From contig NW_020825289.1 of the NCBI RefSeq assembly GCF_003286085.1, positions 14,942,001-15,006,000 on the forward strand: a stretch of DNA of 64,000 bases. The letters run 5' to 3'. The notes beneath the pieces were generated by a model. It worked only from the letters and a program-made list of their open reading frames with translations, made no database searches and had not been told where the DNA came from. The position numbers and the translations under genes are program-made. Below, piece by piece: positions 58,324-64,000 of this stretch (positions are counted from its first letter, which is position 1; each line of letters starts with the position of its first letter). The DNA comes from Drosophila persimilis (taxonomy: Eukaryota > Arthropoda > Insecta > Diptera > Drosophilidae).

Positions 58324-60297
58324 TTGTTTTGTTTTGTTCGCGTCGTTGTTGTCTCTCGTGTGCATTTCTACAACACCTGACGTTTTTTCCACTTTACTTG
58401 TTTACCTACTTATTGTTTTTCGTGGCCCCCGCCATCCACCCGCCCCCACTATTCATAAGTCTATCTCCCTGTCTGTCTGCCTATCTATCCGTGTCCCCGT
58501 CCCTCGCTCTTCGCTTCGCTTCACTTCTCTTCCCTTCTCTTCGCCTCCATCTATGGCATTCTACCATTTATGCTAATTTATTTGCCTGTTTACCAGCTTT
58601 TGTTTTAATCTGTTTGTGGGGTTGTGTGTTGACACTGTGTTTGAATAGTATACGTACCGCATAGTGTGCGTGTGTATGAGTGATTGAATATGAGTAGTGC
58701 TCAGTGTTCAAGTGTGTGAGAGAGTATCCAGAGTGGTGTGGATGGAAAACAATGATACATATTTCAGAGCTAAATTACACCACAAAAATGTATTGTCCAC
58801 GCCGCTCCACGCCGCTCCACGCCGCTCCACTCCGCTCCCCTCCACTCCCCTCCGCTCCACTCTGCTTTGCGTTAATTATGTTAATTTATTAATTTGTCTT
58901 GGAAAGAGGAAAGGAAATCAAGATTAGCTTACTGAAATTAATTGCCCGCAATTAACATACGTACATAAGCTCCAAGAGCGTAAACAGCTGCGTTGCATCC
59001 GGCGGAGATATAGAGACAGAGAGAGAGAGAGAGATGGTGAGTGTAAGTGCTCGTATTGTATTGTACACCTAGAGAGAATAAAAGCTTTGAGCCCCGAATA
59101 GTTGCACTTGGATCTCAACATGGCTGTGCTTTCTCTCAGTGCAGCCTGAACGGTGGTAGGACGCTCCTGGAGGTGTGAAATGTTCCAGTTTTCTCCAAAT
59201 CCTCTGCAGTATGCAATTATCCGCACTTGATCTCAATTAACAGCCCGAAGCTTCTGAAACACTTCCCCCAAGTCTTTTGTCTGATTTCCTGCGAATCCAA
59301 AGGATTTCCGCATTAATTAATAATCATGCAGCTGAATGGGTGCACAAAGGTTCTTCTACTCAATTTAATGAGAAGTCTTAAGTCCGGATGAGAAGCATTC
59401 ATGTGCATGGCTCTGACTGGGTAGTAGATAGAGGCTCAACCTCAACCAGGGATTAATTATCGAACATCCCGTACACCATCATTACATACACCACCCATGT
59501 GCGCCCTCAGGACCGCGTGCAGTGCTTCCATCTCCTTCGATCATTTTCATTGATTGTTGGTGCATCTAGGCTACCCAATTACTATGCAGCTAGAATAATT
59601 ATTTTTTCAAATTAACGCCCTTGCATATGCCCAATATTAAACATGGCCTAAGCCTAAGCCTAAGCCACCTCCCGCCCCCTGCCTGCCGCTGCTCGAACGG
59701 GTCTGGGTCTGGGTCTGGGACTGGGACTGGGTCGTGTGTGTGCGCTGTATGCCAAAGGCGAAAACTAGTTTGATTTTCCAAACGGGTTTACCCCATCCCC
59801 TAGCCTTGCCCTGCCTTGCCTTGCCTTGCCTTGAGTCTGTGTGGGTGTCCATTATTTCCATGGCAGAACTTTGACGATGATGATGGAAGTCAACAAGTGC
59901 AGTCAAAGTTTAGTATTTAATTAAATTTCAGGGGCAATTACCAGGACTCTCTCTCCCTCCCTCCATCTGTCCTTCAAGGTATATTAATAATCAGATTTTA
60001 AAGATCTTTGCGAATAGTTTTTTGCCCATAAATCAAATTGATTTGTGGACCAACTCTGGTTTCAATTTTGTTTGGCATTTGTTATATCCGACAGCTCCCA
60101 TAACGTCTAATCATTCATTCGATTAATTAGTGAACATTCGGTTCGATTAATTATGTATGTGAAAGCCAGGGCACTTTTGTTGTTAGCTGATTTACATTTC
60201 TCTCACTCGTGAGCATCCGAGTGTCCGAGTGTCGTAAGTGCCGTTTTGTGGCTATTAATTTAATTCATTCGATGGAATAATTATGAAATTAGCACTG

Positions 60298-60334
<37 letters not shown>

Positions 60335-63300
60335 AACGTGGGCGCCTCAAACGGGTGTGACTTTGAGCGGTGTCGGTGTCGAGTGGGTGGCGGGGGCGGT
60401 GGCGGTGGCGGTGGCTAAGGTTAACACTAAACTTGATTATGCAAATATCGGAACTACCATTTTTGGTGGCTACAACTATTCCCTCGAATGGTTCTCTGAC
60501 TGCAACGAAGCACACAAAAACATACATACATACATGTATGTGGATCTACTACATATGTATGTACATACTATTTACGCACTCGATTTTTATATGGTGCCGG
60601 AGAGATTGTGCTATCAAGAAATTAAAATAGAAATATACGTACATATGTACTAGAGGCGGAGCCCACTCTCGTTGGGAGTCATTGAACGTTTAATAACATC
60701 GTCCCAGTTTGTGGCACCACTCCACACACCACAACAACAGGAAAATAAACTAAAAAATACACCATCAGCATTCGATTGGAGTAAATGTATCTTGTATCTT
60801 CATTATTTGTGGTGGGTTTCCCCAAGGACTGTCTTCAATCTCCTGCTGTGTGCCCTTTCATCGCGGGTTTTTTTTTTCCTGGAAAACGGCGGAATGCAAT
60901 ACAAATCGGACCCTTCCCGAGGAGGCTGTGAGGCGAACAGAATTTCTATGGCAACGGCTTATTGATTCCAGCCATTCAGTGCCCAATGAATAGGTGCAAT
61001 GCAATTCTATTTAAGCCTTCGAAGTCTGCTTTCATCGGAAGAGCTTAAGGGACGGTGGGGTGGTTGGGGGGCTTGTTACATCCATACTCGTAGGTGCCGT
61101 ATCTCGAATATCAAATTAGTTTGGCAAAAGCTTTCATTCATTTGTGGCAGGCAGCAACAGGTCGTGTGTATGTTGCGGCAAGCCTAATTGCAACCAATAT
61201 CAGCGAGAAGACTCTCAGCTGACTTTTGAGCAAAAGTTTAGCCTGTTTTTGCATGCACTTTCCCCGCACTTTCCCCGCACTCCTTCGATTAGTTTTCAAC
61301 TAATTTTCCAATAACGACTCTCGATTCCATCCACAGTGTTCCTCAGCAGCCACAAGCACAGACTTTGACATGGATGATCTCGACGATTTGGATCAAGTGA
61401 CGCAGGTGATCGGCTACCATCCGCACTTTCACGATCACTTTCTCCGCACCCAGAACTTCATCATGAAGGGCGACGGACCCCTGCCCAACGACTACAGATA
61501 CTATCTGGCCATAATTGTGAGTGTCTACTCTTTATTCATGTGTTTTAGGAAGGCGCACGCGTTCCAATGATTTAATTAACATCACCAGTTCGGAAATTGG
61601 GAAAACAATCGCATTTGATTGTATCTCCACGGCACGCCAATGCCACGCTATGGCTGTGTTCTGGCTGCGGATTAATCGGGTTGTCCAGAACCATCCAGCC
61701 CTTGGCTCGATGTATGAGAGAGACAAAGGCGCTATTGCTATTGCTCGCCTATTGTTTGCCATATCTGTTGTTTTTTTCGTGGCACGTACACGGCAGCCGC
61801 TGTCAGATCAAAACCGTATGCAGTTTCTGGCAGCTTTTTTCGGGACGGAGCCGATTGAATAGGAAACTAACACGAGTACGGGAACTGCCTCCATTAGCTG
61901 CTGCTTCTGTCAGCAGAGCACATTTGCAACGGCTGGACGGACGGACAAGTCGGACCACTGCACTAGAGCTCCAAACTTTCATATTCGATAGGGGGGTTTC
62001 AGGGGGAAAATATCAACTCATCATTTCGGGCGCCCGCTAATAGTGTTTGTCTATCAGAAGCTTACTGGTTTTACATATACATACATACATATGTATGTAT
62101 GTATACTGCGCGAACGAAAAGCTCCGCTCCAAATACTCGTATTCGCTGCGCTTTAGAACTGCACTTCATTGCTCTCTCGCGAACAAGTCGCGAAAGGGAA
62201 GATGAGAGGACGAGGCTGTTCGCTCCGACTCTTTCTTTCTTCGTGTCTGTCTGCTTTCTGCATATGATCGTGCGCTTTACCGAAAGACCTGTTGCTGGCT
62301 TTGAACAGTTAAACATTCGCTCTTCTTGCTGTTCTTTTGCCTTTAGCACTACTTACAGAGATATCATATTAATTATCAATACCATCGGTTCTTTATTGCC
62401 CCTGCCTTGTTCTATCGAATGGAATTATACATTAATAGTGTTTAGCATGAATTTGTGATATTTTGTGTCTACTTTGATGCAACCTAATGACTTCCTATTC
62501 TATTCCCCGACTGCCGCTTCACCCTCCACCAGGCCAGTACGCTGGTGAATTAAAATTCAATTTTGAAAAGCTGGAAAGTTACAAAAGGAAATCTCGGGCA
62601 ATAGAAACTCTCGTCCATCGATCATCGACAAATTATTATTGAATCATTTCCAATCGGAACAAAAAATCATATTGCTGCTGTAATAAAAGTCTTTTGGGCC
62701 GACCGAAAACGAAATAAACCTCGAATTAGTAAAAGAAATGCGTAATTAAAATTGATGTATCCTATGTATCGCTGCAATCGAGGGCGTTCCAAACGGACTT
62801 TGAACCCCACCCCCGAATTCAGAACCGAATACATTTTCCGTCCGTCCCGCGGAAAATCGAAAGCAAAATACGAAAACACCATTACGGATTATAGAAAAAT
62901 GCATTTAGCAATTATTTGGCCAATTTTGTTGGTCCATAAAAGGTTAACGTTCTCTGAACGGATCTAAATATACTGAGAGATTTGTAATTTATTATTTTAG
63001 CTGTGCGTACGCCTATAAAAATAAACATAAATTCGATAACTTATGTACATATCTACGAATTTGTATATATGTACATACATACATATCATATATGTCGTAT
63101 CAGAGGACTTTAGCATTTGCTGGCATTCCTCTGAGCAAAATAATGGAGACCATCGTTCAATTCGTGTCAGAAAATGGCAAACGATGTGTGTGCGTGTGTT
63201 GTTGGTGTCCTACGCATCGTTGGCTCCAAAGGGGGGCGGGGAGGTGACGGGATCCACAGAGCGGGTACAATTATTTAAGATTTACGATCCCATGTCGCGG

Positions 63301-63526
63301 GGCACTGTGCCATGATTAGGCTTCTGCGCTCCACACAAGCATTAATGACAACAACCCCAACCACAACAACAACAACAACAACAACAACATCATCAGCAGA
63401 TACATAGATCGTAATAGATCGTAAGGAAAAACAAAACAAAAACAACAAGAATAGAGCACAACAATGGACTACGGGGCCTACGCTCTGAATGTTTGAATAT
63501 TTTGTCTCATTTTGGGTCACAGCAGC

Positions 63527-63568
<42 letters not shown>

Positions 63569-64000
63569 GGCCAGAAGATTCAAAATATTTTTAGCACATT
63601 CAGGTGTTCAACATGACGATGACGATGACGATGATGATGATCTCTCCCAGGTCCGCACCCTGGGAGATCTTTGATTGTGGGTCACTTGGATTGTTTTTCG
63701 GTGTTTCTGTTGGTTTAGGTCTCAGCATGGATCGTGGTGGGAAGGGGGCCAAATCTGAGGCCAAGGCTACCGAAAGATATCAAAACAAATGACGTAGTGC
63801 GAAGAGAAATGTTACCTGAATACCGAGCTCTGAATAGACCTGTGATCCTCTGCTCTGATCTGTATATTTTCAGGCTGCTGCCCGACACCAGTGTCCGTAT
63901 TTGGTGAAGCGCTACGAGAAGGAGTTCATCAATCAGGGTGGGAGCAGCGAGTGGCTGCGCGGACTGGACCACATCCCCGACAAACTACGTGCCATATACG
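54108..64000 (+). CDS. Sesn: Sestrin (3' end outside window)
   Basis: Stress-induced inhibitor of TORC1 that acts through AMPK and GATOR2 and has an alkylhydroperoxidase-like fold. Coding exons seen: 54108-54158 (17 codons, MSYAVDYFADMGQISQD), 61337-61516 and 63874 to the window end. All are phase 0, giving 119 complete codons plus one base. The joined protein reads into the sestrin hallmark VTQVIGYHPHF, FLRTQNFIMKGDGPLP, YYLAIIAAARHQCPYLVKRY and EKEFINQGG. The first exon agrees with the N-terminus I recall for D. melanogaster Sesn. Introns are 7.2 and 2.4 kb, long for this window, and carry possible control sites (p53-like half-site, FOXO cores) and dinucleotide repeats. A second in-frame ATG at 61370 could serve shorter transcripts. 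At least two thirds of the protein lies beyond the window. Confidence 0.93.
57834..57865. repeat. Perfect 32-bp palindrome
   Basis: Inverted repeat of ACATACATATGTACAT with its complement and no spacer, in Sesn intron 1. Confidence 0.9.
58061..58078. repeat. Perfect 18-bp GC-containing palindrome
   Basis: AGCTCGAGTACTCGAGCT reads the same on both strands and contains two CTCGAG boxes 4 bp apart, in Sesn intron 1. Confidence 0.9.
58291..58320 (+). repeat. GT dinucleotide microsatellite in Sesn intron 1
   Basis: Fifteen uninterrupted GT units upstream of Sesn exon 2, complementary to the CA run in intron 2. Confidence 0.95.
60294..60342 (+). repeat. CTGGCT hexanucleotide repeat
   Basis: About eight tandem CTGGCT units in Sesn intron 1. 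Confidence 0.9.
62076..62105. repeat. Perfect 30-bp palindrome
   Basis: TATACATACATACAT followed directly by its reverse complement, in Sesn intron 2. Confidence 0.9.
63529..63566 (+). repeat. CA dinucleotide microsatellite in Sesn intron 2
   Basis: About nineteen CA units between Sesn exons 2 and 3, complementary to the GT run at 58291-58320. Confidence 0.95.

Larger units (their letters stand above)
54159..61336 (+). other. First Sesn intron (7.2 kb)
   Basis: No coding exon found. Simple repeats: GTCAGTCC at about 56074-56110, a degenerate GAGTGA repeat at about 56198-56325, GT run 58291-58320, CCGCTCCA-type repeat at about 58800-58860, CCTAAG at about 59645-59665, CTGGGT at about 59700-59730, CTTGC at about 59803-59832 and CTGGCT at about 60294-60342. 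Notable palindromes at 57834-57865 and 58061-58078. Candidate regulatory sites: AGACATGTCT at 57928-57937, TGTTTAC at 58399-58405 and 58587-58593. Several TTAATTAA clusters occur. Confidence 0.5.
61517..63873 (+). other. Second Sesn intron (2.4 kb)
   Basis: Non-coding. A perfect 30-bp palindrome lies at 62076-62105, followed at 62105-62245 by a promoter-like segment with paired TCGCGA cores. A CAACAA repeat is at about 63360-63395 and a CA run at about 63529-63566. The ACGATG repeat at about 63615-63640 precedes CTCCCAGGTCCGCACCCTGG, which is not an exon of this gene. Confidence 0.45.

Overview
The window is animal nuclear DNA from a Drosophila species. Short GT-AG introns, CAAAATG-type start contexts and protein sequences close to named Drosophila melanogaster genes show this. 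The gene order matches my memory of the 59F-60A region of D. melanogaster chromosome arm 2R (Muller element C): Pde8, two sulfotransferases, l(2)efl, Pal2, angel, mRpL43, sigmar, l(2)dtl, l(2)not with l(2)tid inside it, a PNP-family gene, and Sesn. A DINE-1/INE-1-type element of about 1.06 kb and divergent non-coding DNA point to a species outside the melanogaster complex, possibly the obscura group. That species placement is an inference.

Layout. 1-11.3 kb is the 3' two thirds of Pde8 (cAMP phosphodiesterase), with an alternative first exon at 2218-3105 and a long AU-rich 3'UTR. 12.1-15.9 kb holds two tandem cytosolic sulfotransferases separated by the DINE-1-like element. 16.2-16.8 kb (minus) is the small heat-shock gene l(2)efl with a TATA box and heat-shock-element-like pairs upstream. 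18.2-18.75 kb is a four-exon gene for a small secreted cysteine-rich protein that I do not recognise. 19.4-21.0 kb is Pal2. 21.9-28.7 kb (minus) is an eight-exon gene for a 1579-residue anillin-like protein; its fourth intron contains angel on the opposite strand. mRpL43 is divergent from it at 29.3 kb. 31.1-32.0 kb (minus) is sigmar. 33.8-36.5 kb is l(2)dtl (Cdt2). 36.8-40.6 kb (minus) is l(2)not (ALG3 mannosyltransferase), whose only intron holds l(2)tid (mitochondrial DnaJ) on the other strand. 40.6-50.4 kb has no convincing gene. 50.5-51.4 kb (minus) is a single-exon purine nucleoside phosphorylase-family gene that has lost most catalytic residues. 54.1 kb to the window end is the 5' part of Sesn (sestrin), with introns of about 7.2 and 2.4 kb.

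Exon structures were built by hand. I kept a junction only when donor, acceptor and reading phase agreed and the joined protein was continuous. Main observations for follow-up: a 34-codon in-frame open extension after the Pde8 stop codon; the PNP-family pseudoenzyme; the orphan secreted protein; the second anillin-type gene with a 12-residue tandem repeat and a nested gene; a sulfotransferase whose promoter abuts a transposable element; a CRE pair inside a cAMP phosphodiesterase gene; and a p53-like half-site and complementary dinucleotide repeats around Sesn exon 2. No tRNA, rRNA, CRISPR array or viral gene was seen.
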